Assembly (NCBI GenBank): GCA_030374805.1
Contig: JARGSG010000246.1
Location: forward strand, 62,001 to 126,000
Length of the DNA: 64,000 nucleotides
Direction: 5' to 3'
DNA from: Gracilaria gracilis
Taxonomy: Eukaryota > Rhodophyta > Florideophyceae > Gracilariales > Gracilariaceae
A model generated the notes under the pieces. That model worked only from the letters and a program-made list of their open reading frames with translations. It was not told the origin of the DNA and did no database searches. The position numbers were made by a program, and so were the translations under genes. The first letter of the stretch is position 1; every line of letters begins with the position of its first letter. Below, piece by piece: positions 1-12,426 of the stretch.

Positions 1-365
1 CACGCCTTTTGTGAGATAGAGCCAACAAAGTATCAAGATCAATGTACCTTTGCCCGTGAGTATCGTTGCCGCATAAGAATTAAATGAATTACAGTACTTA
101 GATCTCATTCAACTTTTTTACCATTTGTATGAAGGTATTTCAAAAATTATGGAGTACTTCACCAGATATGGACGTAACAATTTTGGTTACATCTACATTT
201 TTAGCCCAAACCCTTTCATGAATTTGCAGGGGAGAAAGACTGCACGTGTTCAAGATTGAAAAGTCAAGCTCATAACTGTGTAAATAGATTCAGAAACCAG
301 GAGTTCATCTAGTCTGTTGGTACTCCGAAGAAAGACAAGGTGGCCGCGTTCTTCTTTCAACAACA
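1..365. other. No gene seen (left flank)
   Basis: AT-rich sequence with only short open stretches on either strand. No motif, RNA gene or clear repeat is visible. It may include the outer end of the transposon that begins coding at 366, but no inverted end could be matched by eye. Confidence 0.5.
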
Positions 366-1266
366 ATGTCCATATTAATCACAAACTCCTCGTTCCTTAG
401 TGACGCAGAAAGGATCATACCGAGTTTGGCGTCAAAGTCGTCTTTACAAAAGCTTCGAATGTTCAGGTCTTTTTTTGGGGTCTCACCAAAAACATGTGAA
501 GTGTTGTGGCGTCTCTTGCACCGTTTTTTTGTAGCGGACATACAACGAAATCATTTACTCTGGGGTCTTTTGTTCCTAATGGTCTACGCCACGGAAGCCA
601 TTCATTCAACTTTGGCCAACGTTAACGAAAAACATTTTCGAAACAAAGCATGGAAAATTGTTGAACTACTTTCAGCTCTACGCCTTGTAAGTTATATGCA
701 AAGCGGCTGTTTTCCCAACATTTTATATACTCACATTATAGAAGGTTAATTTGAACAAACGTTTGTGTGTGAGACCTCAAATCTTGAATTGTTTTATGTC
801 AGTAGACGGAGTTGACTTTTTGATAAATGAACCGCAGCCATTCGACAAAATGTGGTATTCTCACAAACTAAAGAAGGCAGGACTTAGATATGAAATTGGA
901 GTTTCGTTGGGGTATGGTAATGTCATTTGGGCTACTGGACCTTTTCCATGTGGCACGTACAATGACTTAATGATTTTTCGTTCAGATTTGAAGAAAAGAT
1001 TACAAATATGGGAGAAAGTTATTAGTGATGAAGGATATTGCGACAACTGAACGTCAAGAACATCAATTTGTCCATCCTCACTTTGTCGAGATATATTGAA
1101 ACGACAACGGTCAATGCACGAATGCTTTAACTCTAGGTGGAAAATGTTCAATGTTCTGAACAATCGATTTCGTCACGAACTATGGAAGCACAACTACTGT
1201 TTTTATGCAGTTTTAAATATCTGTCATGTTTCTGTTTCTCAAGGAGAGCCTATATTTACGGACTAA
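366..1266 (+). pseudogene. Harbinger/ISL2EU-like DDE transposase, decayed
   Basis: This looks like the transposase of a PIF/Harbinger-type DNA transposon (DDE_Tnp_4 fold), which cuts and pastes its element. 366-749 gives an N-terminal helical part. 751-1266 gives the catalytic core: first Asp in SVDGVDF (codon 804), second in GTYNDLMIF (codon 964), and SDEGY (codon 1027). Then follow MHECFN, which supplies the usual Glu, and the family-typical FRHELWKH block. A single in-frame TGA at 1048-1050 separates SDEGYCDN from the C-terminal part, which stays in the same frame to the TAA at 1264-1266. The two halves are in different frames around 748, through a small intron or a frameshift. No terminal repeats were identified. 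Family assignment rests on motif spacing, so the exact clade is uncertain. Confidence 0.7.
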
Positions 1267-1507
1267 ATAATATTTTGTTATTTGATGAACACCATTTGCA
1301 TTTGTTTTAGGTTATTCCTAAAAAATCGTTTACATATGAAACTAGTAATGAATTAAGAAGAAAATTGTGAATACAGATTAAGCCCGACGCACTGTGCTAT
1401 CTATTAACGACAATTCTTAATGCTTTGGCGTCAATTGTTGCAGGCTGTGGCTTGGTTTTTTCGTTAATGGTTTCACCGGCCAGATATTAAAAACCGTTAG
1501 AAATTTA

Positions 1508-4500
1508 ATGTATACAAGAGAAAGAGTTATTTTTCCGCCTCTCCCAGAAGAGAATGGGAGAGGTATTGGTAGTTTGCAGTGGGCCGACAAACGTATAGAC
1601 ATTCCCGTCTCAATTAATCTGTTAAAGCAAGCGGTGGCAAGTATTTTTAGTGATATATGTGTCCGACCTGGTTGCACAATTCTCGTACTTGACGATGATC
1701 AACTTCGTTTTGCCTCGAGTTATCACAAACATCTCCCATTTAAGCCTGGGGATGGAAAGAAAGGAATTGGTTGGCACGCCACCACAATGACTTCTACACT
1801 GACTGGTTTAACGGCTGCGATCCATAACTTTACCAGAGGTGAGACTGTTACAGAGACTCTTTCTTCCCTGTTGATGCTGTCCACGCAAACTACAAACCCC
1901 ATAATTGCAGGAGAGATGCTGTACGGATCAATTATTTCAATTGACAGAGCATACGCCACGAAAGATGTATTTGAAGCCATCACTTCAGGAAAGATCCCAG
2001 TTCGTTTTATGGCTACATGCAAGAAGAATAGCAATCGCACAGTGTCTTTTGGAGATAAACAGAAAAACGGAAGTCAACCGTAGCCATCTCGCACAGGAAT
2101 GCGCGAGATGATAATGTTCACGAGAAAATCCAGATCAGGTCAGGATGTATTTGCTCTTAGTTACAGAGATCTGGGAAACCATAAGTGGGGTGTATTGATT
2201 CAATACAGTAGTATTGAATTTCTGAGGCCCTTCTCTTTCTCTCTGAAGCCGATTTCCTGGAAAGGAGACGTGTACAAAATAGTGTTGTCATCTCACGACT
2301 TGATCGAGAACATGGTCAGCCAGGATGAGCACACATCCGCAGTTGCAGCGATTATTAACCATGAAATGGACGCTGTACATCTTCTAACGCCGTCTCAGAT
2401 ATCTGATCAGGCGTGGTGGCTCCTTAGAACAGCAGGAAGTACCAGGACAACATGCTGCACGGCTCTTCGTTGTGCTTTCGAGAATCTCACTTCGTTTTCT
2501 GGACTCAATTGGCCTTCTTCTGTTCGTCGTGGGACAGCAGAAGATCTCTTCGAAGCCTTACATACATTATATCAAGCATTAGGGCTCAAATAGACCACCT
2601 CACTTCTTCGCAGTGCTAGGAACTTATCAAACTCATCGAGATTATAAACGACCGAAGAGCGAATGGCTCAAAGAGAGGGGATTTCAAACATTTTCTTAGA
2701 GAGAAAACTGTTGAAATGCTGTCTAAGCGTCGTAGAGCAGAGCTCGAAGCATTCTGTGAGGAACATGGTGTCTCTTACCGTGTATATAGAGGGGAGCTAG
2801 CGCAACGGAATTGTGACGCCTACATCGAGCTCCGTACACTCAACTTGAACCGAAGACATAAAACTACAGGAGCCGACGCTGATATAATTCGAACTCGAAT
2901 ATTGAAAAAGCTCGACAAGGTGTTGTTCCACAAACCAAATAGAACAGGAGCGACACAAGCATCTGGTTCTCTCAACGAAGGCCCAATCCAACGTTCTTCA
3001 TTCCAATCGCTCTCTATGGGGTTTTCAGAAAACAGGATTTCCTCCCTCGGTCCAACTGAATCGCTGGGTGCTATCGTCCGAAGAGGTCTAGTGCAGGCTA
3101 GGGATGGTTCTCGATTTCTAACGAATGTGGATGCCATTGCGGCAATCCGAGTTAGAGAGAAAATCGAACTTGCTGTGACTGAGTGCAAGACTCATCACAA
3201 ATATGCACTCCTCGAATCTCTCGCCTTGGAAAACGGGCTACCGCCGTGCAGATATATGCCCATCAAAATATCTGACCAGGACCTAGATTGGGCTTCGAAT
3301 AGGGATTCACTACAAAATAAGGTGTCTGTGCCTTTGAAAATTCAAAACTTTTTAAAGTTTGTCCCCGAGCCGAAACACAGAATTCAATTACTGTACCATA
3401 TGGCTGTGTATGGGTTATCGAGAGAACTGTACACTCTCTCTGGTCCTAATGGACTCGTTTACGTGGTTGACCTTAGTATGGAAAAGAGCGGTCGGACTAC
3501 CAAATTCCTGTTCTCTATCCTTTCGTGTGTCCTTCAAGCTGGTGGAGACGATATTTTGAATCCGGACAGTCGACTGCCGGAAGATGTTGAACAATATTCC
3601 TATGTTCAAAATCGGGAAAGCAGAAGAACGCATGTCGCGCATGCCAAATGTGCCATGGAATTAGCACAACAATCCTATGAACCTCTTCCTGAGGCAAACT
3701 ATATCAGACCCGTAGCCATTTGATTTTGGAATGAGCTAGGGAAAATAGGAACTGACACATTCTCCAGGCAGGCTGTCGAGATATTCCCAAATAGAGTGAA
3801 AACGTTCGGAGGAGTTTCAAAACTGTGGCATCGCCAATTCTCTGTTTTACTTGTCAACGCATTTTACTAAAAACGGCTTCTGAATACAATTTCGAAAATC
3901 TGCAAACATGAACCAGCTAAATTGCAGAACGATCTGTCCAAAATTGGATTCCACATGACTAGATGTTTTATGTCCAGATGTCTGGGAATGCCTAATTTCG
4001 TCAAGGAAGTGTTACAAGACTACGGGCTTCCAAAACAATTAAGAAAGGCATCAGATTCTTTACCTGGTTTTCGGAGCAAGGGTATGTCAGTTCCTGACGA
4101 TGTTTGCCTCGGTCCGGCAATTACCGAAAACCATGAAGTCGTTCCTACGCGACAAACAGCACTTCAAATATTTAACACGGGCGCTGGATGGAAATTCAGA
4201 ACTGAAGGTGAACACTTCCCTGTTGTGTATGAATCAAGAATTGGACTAAGTAGAAACGGCAAGTCATGTTGGATCTGTGTTCCGAGTGGTTCACCAGAAG
4301 CCACGCGTCTCGTAGGCAGGCGATAGGGCGCCCAAAAACGATGTGTACTACATATTGTGGAGCGTTCTTGTGTACAAATCGGAAGTACTACAAATCTGTT
4401 GAAGGAGTCATAAGACGTGCACGCCAAAGTTGCTTCGAATATTTTCATTCGACCAAAACTCTGACGAAGCAGAGGTATGTTTCACCTTCAATCGAACGAA

Positions 4501-4694
4501 TGGACGCAGTGGATGCGGAAGAGAAGACAGCCAGTAAAATGCGGAAACCCACCAATATAAGTGCCAAACGCCGCAGTGATGACCATAATAGCGATGACGA
4601 AGACGTTCATAGGCCATCACTCACTTCTCATGAAGACCAACAAAAGCCTTACAAGCTACGAAGTAGGGCTTCAAAAAGAAGAAATAGAAAGTAA
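1508..4694 (+). pseudogene. piggyBac-like transposase (DDE_Tnp_1_7), decayed
   Basis: Likely transposase of a piggyBac-type DNA transposon. 1508-2593 is one frame with a single TAG at 2081-2083. It opens with an FPPLPEENGRG segment, then the first catalytic Asp (LVLDDDQLRF, codon 1691) followed by a KPGDGKKG block, and the second Asp (ISIDRAYATKD, codon 1943). 2716-4326 is a second frame with stops near 3721 and 3868. It includes LWHRQFSVLLVNAFY, typical of the region after the catalytic core. The C-terminus is a Cys-rich zinc-binding segment: CWIC near 4267 in one frame, then TYCGAFLC and SCFEYFH in the overlapping frame from 4266. About 300 residues from 2716 to 3640 have no counterpart that I recognise. 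The total length of about 1,060 codons is well above the 600-700 usual for piggyBac. TTAA-flanked ends were not found with certainty. Confidence 0.65.
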
Positions 4695-5379
4695 TGTGGT
4701 TCTTGCATAACGTCCATGTAAGTTTACAGCTTATGTAGTTAGTTTATTGGTCTCATAGGGATAAGAGAAGTGGTTTGAATTCAGTAAAATGTCCTAGATC
4801 TCATGTATCTGAAGAGGATGGATGCCAAAGAGATAATGCGATGGTTTGCAGTGGCATAAATTCCATTATAAAGGTTGAAAATTCCCAATGAAAGGAATAA
4901 TATTCCATGTTGATAAAGCTTATTCCCAAAAAATTGACATAATTCAACGCAGAATTGTGCTTTCCGCACAGTTTCAGTATATACAAACTACATCGCATAT
5001 ATCTCTGTACCTCCTTCCTCATTTCACATGAAATCTTTCTGGGTAGGAAGAAGAAAGTGCAGGCTTTGCAATGCACTAAAAATGTATCTTTTGGTTCGAA
5101 AGAAATGAAAATACTTCAGGGCGAAAAGAAGTGTTTTCTTCAACCCTTGACCAATTCCTGGGTTGCCTGACAAGGGTTAAGGTACAATGCAGAGCCAAAA
5201 GCAACTTCTCCGCTTTTCATCTTGGCTGCACGAAGTTTTGCGAAGCAAACGGCAAACCTCTTTGTGTAGTGTCTTTTGGTTCTTATATCCTTCAATACAT
5301 ATCTAATATGAGTTCAGTACAATTCATTCTGGATTCTAAATCGAATCAAAACCAAAGCAACCAACTCTCTCCAGGTAAA
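4695..5379. other. No gene seen between transposon remnants
   Basis: AT-rich sequence after the piggyBac-like C-terminus. Short open stretches exist on both strands but show no family motif or codon structure that I trust. Probably 3' transposon sequence. Confidence 0.4.
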
Positions 5380-5970
5380 AACAATGAAAAAACTGTAAAC
5401 AAAACCCGCCCAAAAAGAAGCCAAATTGAAAAGAAGTCAACATATTCATCCCGCCGGACGCATAAACAACCATCGCAGCTACTCTCGCGGAAAAAGTTTC
5501 ACAGTGATGCACCAAATTACTCTGCTTACAAAACGAGCCTCCTACTTGATATTATTGCACAACTAGAACCGACTAGAGCGAATGTTTAGGCGCGCGTAGC
5601 GGAAGAGTTGAACCCTTAAGCATCAATTGACAAACGTCAATAACGTAATGCAAAGAGCGTGAAAGAAAATTTTGACCGTCTGTTTCACGTTCGCAAGAAA
5701 AAGGAGACCCATTGGGTCATCTGCTCGTTCGGTGCCTCAAAGAGATCAATTGTGATCTACAGGCCAACGTAATGGCGGCTGTTCTTGGTCAACAGGATGA
5801 CCATGTTAATCTTTCCGAAGCCGAACTCCAACAAGCCCGTATTACAACCGGGGTGGTTGGAGAGAGAAAAAACAAACGCTGTATTGGACTTTCTAGGCTA
5901 TCATTAACAAAACGATTGCAACAAGAATGTGTTAGTCACATGCAGCAAACGTCTCAAAGCATCTCTATAT
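5380..5970 (+). pseudogene. Myb/SANT-like DNA-binding protein remnant
   Basis: From about 5512 one frame reads NYSAYKTSLLLDIIAQLEPT, then NV-stop-ARVAEELNP, DKRQ, SVKENFDRLFHVRKKKE. This is the layout of the Myb/SANT-like (DUF6818-type) domain: a Leu-rich helix, then W..VA..fN, an Arg, lk.kF..L and a KK pair. The expected Trp before ARVAEELN is a TAG, and two TAA codons follow within 60 bases, so this copy is dead. The next helix continues in another frame from about 5712 (ANVMAAVLGQQDDHVNLSE). A Lys/Arg/Ser-rich segment precedes the domain. Harbinger elements normally encode a DDE transposase plus a Myb/SANT partner, so this may be the partner of the transposase at 366-1266. A host gene is the alternative. 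Confidence 0.5.
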
Positions 5971-6211
5971 GATTGAATGGGTTACAGCACCAAACAAGAA
6001 AGAATTACAGGAGACGCAAAGCATCAGCCACATTAAGGAAACGCTTCGAAACATTGTACGAAGGGAGAAGCAGGCTTTGAATGCAGTCAACCTTCGAAAC
6101 ACAGTCTGTTTCATTCGCAAAAGAATGTCAAAGAGGTTCTAAAAGAACTTTTTCATCCCAATACTCTCAATGCACCTCCACATTCAGAATTACATGAACC
6201 GCATTTGCTAG
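5971..6211. other. Remnant sequence up to the Ty3 LTR
   Basis: Continues the decayed SANT-type region in broken frames (Lys/Arg-rich fragments such as RNIVRREKQALNAVNLRN). It ends where sequence shared with 60548 onward begins at 6212. Confidence 0.4.
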
Positions 6212-6706
6212 TGTCGTACAAATACCGATATGGTGTGGGGTCCGCCTGCAAGAGAGAGCGCGTGAGGGCTCAACTTAAAGTGAAAAACACACAACTAATA
6301 TGTTAGTGAAACGCAAAGGGCAAACGGCAGGGCAACTACTCTAGATTGTGTAGGTGTAGGGTAGTAGACGTCGACGCGCGGTAAAACCTGAATAGTAATA
6401 GAGTGGAAAGTGGCCAAGATGGTATTGTTACTGCCCTAATGGTGCCTGACTTTACAATACCCGAGGAGGAAGGCGAGGTGCACCACAATATATACAAGGT
6501 GCACCGACTCCAATCTTCCATGCGGGAATGACATAATTGGGTGCGCCCATGACCTACTGTCATGGGCCAGGAAGGTTAGCTAAACTAAATAGAAATTAGA
6601 AATTAGAAATTCTAAAATAGAGAATACCAATTGGGTGCAGTGCGCCCAGCAAGGCGCACAAGTAGACACACGTGGCACCAATTCACTGAGGTCTCATTGT
6701 ACTACA
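6212..6706 (-). repeat. Putative 3' LTR of Ty3 copy 1
   Basis: The left edge is set by the start of similarity with 60548 onward; both copies open TGTCGTACAAATACCGAT after unrelated flanks. The right edge is tentative: both copies have TACTACA followed by a pyrimidine run (GACCCCCTTC), which on the minus strand would be a polypurine tract next to the 3' LTR. The partner LTR is not in the window, so this boundary is an inference. Confidence 0.5.
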
Positions 6707-7276
6707 GACCCCCTTCGTACCCTGAGCCACGCCCTCGTGGCTCCCAGATTTTCCTGCCAAGTTGGTTGCATCCTCGTACCAATTCGGTCAAAGGCGCAGC
6801 CATCGTGCCATTTCTCGCCTTGCGTCGCGCCCGCTCTGCGATACGGAGCGTACTCTGTTCACCATCTCGGTCATCTTCCAACAGCGAATTTCTCATTTTC
6901 ATTTTGGGGTTTTGGGTGCGACGCGCGCCCGTTGTGTACCTGCACGGTTCAACCACTAGCACGCGGTGGCGTACATCTTAATAGATTCGAGGCTTCGATC
7001 GTCTTTCCTTCGTTGGCACACCCATTTAAGTACTCGGCCCGACTCTGCGGTCCTGTGCGGGCCGTACCGCAAAGGATTTTGGCGCCTCCTTGGTTGTGGC
7101 GTGTCTCGCTGTTCCTTTGAGGTTCCGTCTTTGTCCCTTCGAGGTGCTGCTGTCGACTCCTTTGAGGTTGTTTTACCGTCACCCTTCCCGGTTATATTTG
7201 ATACCCCATTGCGGTTTGTCTGTGCTGGCTCGGGCTTCCTTGGCCTCTCGCCCGACCGACAAGGCTTAAACCGTTC

Positions 7277-9610
7277 ATGGTGACCCCCGATTCTTACCTC
7301 AACCACGTAGGTAGCCCTGGTACTAGCGTACGGGCTCGCACCCGTAGCGGTATACGCCGCTTGTCTGTTCCCCATGTTGGTCCATCGGAAGAGATAACCC
7401 CAAGGGACGAGGCGCCCCTGACAGCCAATGCCGATACCTTGATGGTTGAACCAGCATAGAGCTCCCAACGGGTGGGGGTTTTCAGCATCAGCTCTGGCGA
7501 TTCACCCATTTTGGATAAAAAGCCAATTCAGTTCACCCCTGCAGTTGAGTGCCCGGCGTCTCAACCACGTCCTCGCGGTAATCATCACGACATGTCGGGC
7601 GTCGGTCCTTCGCGCGTTCGTGTAAGCGGCATTACTAAGTCTGGTTCCCGTGGTGGTGCACTGTACCACAGCCGCATCCGAACAGGTTACCGAAGCCAGC
7701 CGGTCCAGTCTTCTTCGCATCAACCTCAAGTAATTCATGAAGGGATCCAGGATGCGTATGGTGCGGATCCCGAGATTCCTTGTGAGATTTCTTATTATGG
7801 TTTGCAAACGTTTACTACGGCCGACTGGAACGTTTCCCAACATTGTACCTTCGGGATCTATCCAAAAATGGTTTCTCAAGCGACGCTGTATCGCCCGTAT
7901 TGGCCAGTGGCGTCAGAGAACACCTCGCTCTCCGGCGTCTTGCGACATCTGACTTTGGATACCTACTTGAGTTTGTTTTGTTAGGACTGTGAGCGCCTCC
8001 GCTCAGTCCCGCCGACGCTTTACCGTCGGGATAAAGAATCTCAACCTCGTCAGGGTCGACTGGAGTGCTACAAAAGTCGCCAGCGCCACATACCAATGAG
8101 CTGTTTCATTCTCCCGTTGTATCCTAGCGACCTGCCGTACGTTCGTTTTGAACCGGAGCTCCACTATTACCGACGTCTGGTTGGGAAGATCTGTCAGTAT
8201 GACTCCCTCACGCAGCAGTACCTCGCGGCTTCCTCACATTTGGCGCGCTTTGATAAGCCCTACAATGCCATCCATTGGGCTAACCGTCGTAGGTGGGGCG
8301 TGGATGCCGCCACTGAGGCTCGCATCCGCACCCGTTCCAGCTTCAACCGCGTCATTCATGGGTTCCACAATGTAGAATTCTTCTCTCAACCTAATAAGGG
8401 AAGGACCTCTTGGTATGTGGCTCGACTCGAGTGGTGAAATGCCTATGGGATTCCAATGACACTTAGCGTCCCAACTCCACCAGTATCTGCCTACTTCGGG
8501 AGCTATATCGCCCGTAACCACGATCGGTATTGCCTCATTTGGTCGATTGCCCTTGCGGAGTGGGCCGTGTTGGTGGCCTTCCTGGCTCTGCAGGCTGCCC
8601 GTGACGGTATTGACTAGGATTGACGTTCTCGCGAAGCCGAGATCTACCGTGACGGTGTGCAACCTCCTGGCCGCATTTTCTTCATTCCCCCGAGGGTCAT
8701 TCGCGATATCCGGCAGTTCGGACTTGGAACCATTGTGGCAGGTACAGACTACTCCGTTGAGCAACTGAGTCGTTGCTTCCCCAAGTGGAGAGTTATCCGT
8801 GGGGCGCCAAACAAGTGTGGAAGGTTTTCGACCCGGTGTCCTGGAAGGTTGTGTCTCGCGCGGAGCAACGCTACCCCGGAGCACCGACCGACCAGGGACC
8901 TCCATGGAGTCCCGAACCATTCCCAACCGTGGTGAAATCGCCAGCGGTTACCCCTGTGGTCAGTTCAGCGCCTACTCCTGCTCCGGAGGGACGCAACACG
9001 CCTGCCCATACTGACTCCTCTACCCCCCAGTACCGCAAGGGTTGATGGGCCACCGCGGGCTATCATCGGGGGTGTCATGGCTGCGGATGCGACGCCTGTT
9101 CCTTTTCAGGTGGACTCTCAGGCCGTTTAAGGGTGAATAACTCGAGTACGCCAAGCCTGTGTGGTTAACATCCAGCAGGCCGGGCCAATCTCTGTAGTCG
9201 AGGCGCTTACCATCCTGGAAAGCATCCTGCTCCGTCACGCACAGTACGTGCGATTTTTCTCCCAAATTGGTGAGTTCCTGACCCGGTTCCAGGTTGAGCT
9301 CTACCAGATGGCTACAAACCAGGTGGTGGGTCTAGCGAGAGCTATGGGCACGATGCCTACAAGCCCTTTGGAGGATCCTCTCTTTGGTGCTAGCCTGAAC
9401 CCCGCCCTTCTTGCCGTTCCGGAGGCTCCTCTCCACACCGGATCGTCGGTATCTCCATCGGTTGCGCAAGCGACCGCGCCACCTCCAGTGGGTCCTGACG
9501 TAATGCCAGGCGTCAGCGTGCCTACCACTACCCCCGTGGGTCATGGTGGCAGACCGAGCCAGGCTCCAGGCCAGGCTTCTCTCTTCCAGCCTTGGCCGGG
9601 AGCCCATTAG
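7277..9610 (+). pseudogene. Antisense accessory ORF region of Ty3 copy 1 (fossil)
   Basis: Plus-strand coding remnant lying between the 3' LTR and the end of pol of a minus-strand element. It matches, along its length, the unbroken plus-strand ORF at 61633-64000 (shared blocks MVTPDxYLNH, MSGxGPSR, TTADWNVSQH, YDSL-QQYL, WANRRRWGVDAATEARIRTR, NVEFFSQPNKGRTSWYVAR). More weakly it matches the ORF at 17.9-19.8 kb. No catalytic motif is recognisable. This copy is broken. Confidence 0.6.
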
Positions 9611-10544
9611 AACACCACTCCGGGTCGGGGATCCTCAGCTGGGGGCTCCTCGGGGCCTCACTTTGCTACTCACCAATCTGGTTGATTCCTGTCTCCACGT
9701 GGGTCTGTGCTTGAGCCACGTTGCTCCTGCATCCCTGTTGGTGTTACTCTTGAAGTAAAGTTAAAACTTATGAGTTTCCTTGTTAGGTTCCAGTTACCAT
9801 AGAGGTGCATCGTACAGCAAGAGAGGAAGAGTGAGAAAAGCTCTCCCCGCATTACACCAGCGTACCACGATGGGTAAAGATAAGTTAGTTCCATCTTGAA
9901 CCATTTTGCGCTCGCAGTACGGTTCACCATGTTGGTATGCCGTGGCCTCCGTACGGCGCAGCGAGTGGTTTCGCCTTCCCCTGGGGTCAGATGTTGTGCC
10001 AGGGGCTTGCGCGCAGTGGCTAGCAATGTACCGAGATGGTTCTGCATGGCCTCTCAACATGTATGGGCGCACGTGCGGTGCTTCACCCTGGAGGTTACTT
10101 GCAAGGCGAATCAAAAACTTCGACCGGGAAATTACCCTTCCATATGGTAGTGAAAACGCAGGAAACGCTTTTGGTCTGTATCTCGAGAACCAAGCGGTTT
10201 CAGAGGCTTAGAATGGCCGATTCGGGAGCGCGGCACGGTCGAAATACTTAGATTCTGGACCATGCCGTTGCACGCTCCCTGCAAACAATATTGTAAACCG
10301 AATCGGTTACTCCGCACGGCGCGCCACGGACATCGCAGGTGGACCTCGGTAATTAAAAGGTACAATTTTTGAATGATTCCATCGTCCGGGTCTGCCCGTG
10401 TGTGGCATGCGCGTGTCCGCGCGTGCCCAGGCACATGAATGGCGCGTGTACAACTGGTGAGCGTTCACTAACCACTTTGGTCTTCGGTTCTTCGCGATTA
10501 CGATGCTTTTCCCCTTCCTTCGGGGATTGAATCACGTATAAGTT

Positions 10545-10910
10545 TTACCCATCATTTTGCATATCCTCTCCCTTGCGGTTCCAGTAGCTTACCCTGAAGT
10601 GGTGTGGTATGGCTGCGGGCGGCTCGGCGGTATCACCGTCGGCGCCCCAGCCATACCAGCGTACCGTGTATTTCAGACCTTCTTGGGTATGGCGGTGACC
10701 TACAAGGCATCCCACTGCGAGCTCATTAGAGACCTGAGACGGTATCCCGTCACCACTTTGGTTTACATGAGCATCAGTACCACTAGGAGAAGTGGTTTCC
10801 TCTGAAGGAGCAATTGTAATCCCCGCGGGTGGTACGTAGTCCGGGTCGTCACTCTGTGCGTCATCATTAACCTCAATGGGGATCTCACATTCCCTGGGCT
10901 GAGATCTCAA
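10545..10910 (-). pseudogene. Chromodomain remnant of Ty3 copy 1
   Basis: Minus-strand segment with ELAVGCLVGHRHTQ and LKYTVRWYGW, the conserved strand-plus-aromatic pattern of a chromodomain. It is placed after integrase as in chromoviruses, where the domain directs integration to marked chromatin. Acidic, Ser/Thr-rich sequence precedes it. Fossil. Confidence 0.65.
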
Positions 10911-11044
10911 GGCAACCGATTGTGGGTCACGCGCGGATTCTCGGCGATCCTTTCTGGTTGGACTTGTTCGAGGTGCGACCGTGATTCGGTCAACAGGGAT
11001 CGTATTCTCTACACCATCTTGGTTCGTAGGTTCATACGTATGCT

Positions 11045-11998
11045 GTGAGCAAGCTCACGGCCTCCCAGAGGCGGTACAAAGAGGACTACGACCGAAAGTT
11101 AACCCAGGTGGTAACGGCCTCGCCCGGTCAATATGTCTTTATTGACCACCCTCCGAAAGGAGCTAAACTACGACCGGGTGATGAAGCCGATGATGAAGCT
11201 ATTTATAGAGATATCAATTCCAAGCTTCTTCCGAAATCATAGGGACCTTTCAAGGTAGCTCGATCGACTTATCACACGGTGACAGTGAACCAAGATGGTG
11301 TAGAGAATACGATCTCTATTGAGCGAATCACGGTCTCACATCGAACGGGTCAAACCAGAAAGGAACGCGGAGAATCCGCGCGTGGCCAAGTATATACTTG
11401 AGAGCACGCTTCAACCTCAACAGGGTATTCCGTTTGACCTGTGACGGTGTGAGCGAACCGGCAGCTTCTTTTCATACGGGTCTCCTTCAACAACAATACC
11501 TGGTGGGTGTCTTGACATTATCAGATCAAATGGCGTGGTTTGCGCCGCTCGATGAACCTGAAGGTTATATGCATACTTCGAGGGCTGAACGAGCTCGTTC
11601 CCACAAGTTTGGTGTTCTTCTGTATAGTGGCATAACCTAGATACCAGTATTCGGCTACAGCACTCCACTTGCCCATTCGTTTGCGGATGATAGGCAGTAG
11701 TGAAGTAGTGCTTTGTGCCCAAGAGTTTACAAACAGCTTCAAAGAACTTCGAAACTAAGTTCGAACCATTGCCAGTAAGTAGAAAAAGCTGCGCAGAATA
11801 CAGGCAGATCCCATTGTTCAAGAGCGCCACCGCGAGTGTCGTAGATATTGAGTCCTTCAAGAGTAACGCCCGCGTGGGCTCCGAAAACCTGTCGGTGATT
11901 ACGATGATGTACCGATATCCCCTTGTGGTTTTTGGCAGTGTAACTAGAAGGTCTATTGCGACGAACTCGAGGGGACCCGCAGCAGGAAATAGTTTCAA
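11045..11998 (-). pseudogene. Integrase region of Ty3 copy 1
   Basis: The core reads FVAIDLLVTLPKTTRGY, then a TGNGSNLVSKFF block and YHPQTNGQVE, matching the retroviral-type integrase catalytic core. The region next to it carries GPY/F-type C-terminal sequence (YKEDYDRKLT, SPGQYVFIDHPPKG). The element is rearranged and broken here. Confidence 0.65.
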
Positions 11999-12426
11999 CT
12001 ATTTCCTATGCTTGGGGAGACCTCCACGGGTTCGTACGCGTGACTCACACTGACATACAAATGCATAGATATAATGAACCATTTGGGGCCAATATTACCC
12101 TTGTTTCAAGATGTAGTACATTCTCGTACCTCTAGGGTGTCCTGACAGTCTTGAGTGGTGTGCAAAATACATCACCCGAGGACGCAGCACCTTGAGCCCC
12201 ACTTCCTGAAGGAACCATCGATGGGAGCTCGCCTGACAAGAAAACCATTTCGGTCGACGTCAAAATCTGTGTCTTTCATACCTACTTGGTACATGAGAGA
12301 GTTGCAATAGATATCGTTTGCTGGCTCTCTGAAGAATTCCTCACGGGGAATCGGCATGACGTCTGTTTCTACAAGGGCAAGTATTTCCCGAGCGATGGCG
12401 TCACTAACCCATGTATCCTCTTCGGA

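Noticed and set aside
7277-9610. Interpretation of the plus-strand region as an ordinary host gene
   Set aside because: It recurs with its flanking LTR-like sequence at 60.5-64 kb and lies inside a Ty3 element, so it is element-borne.
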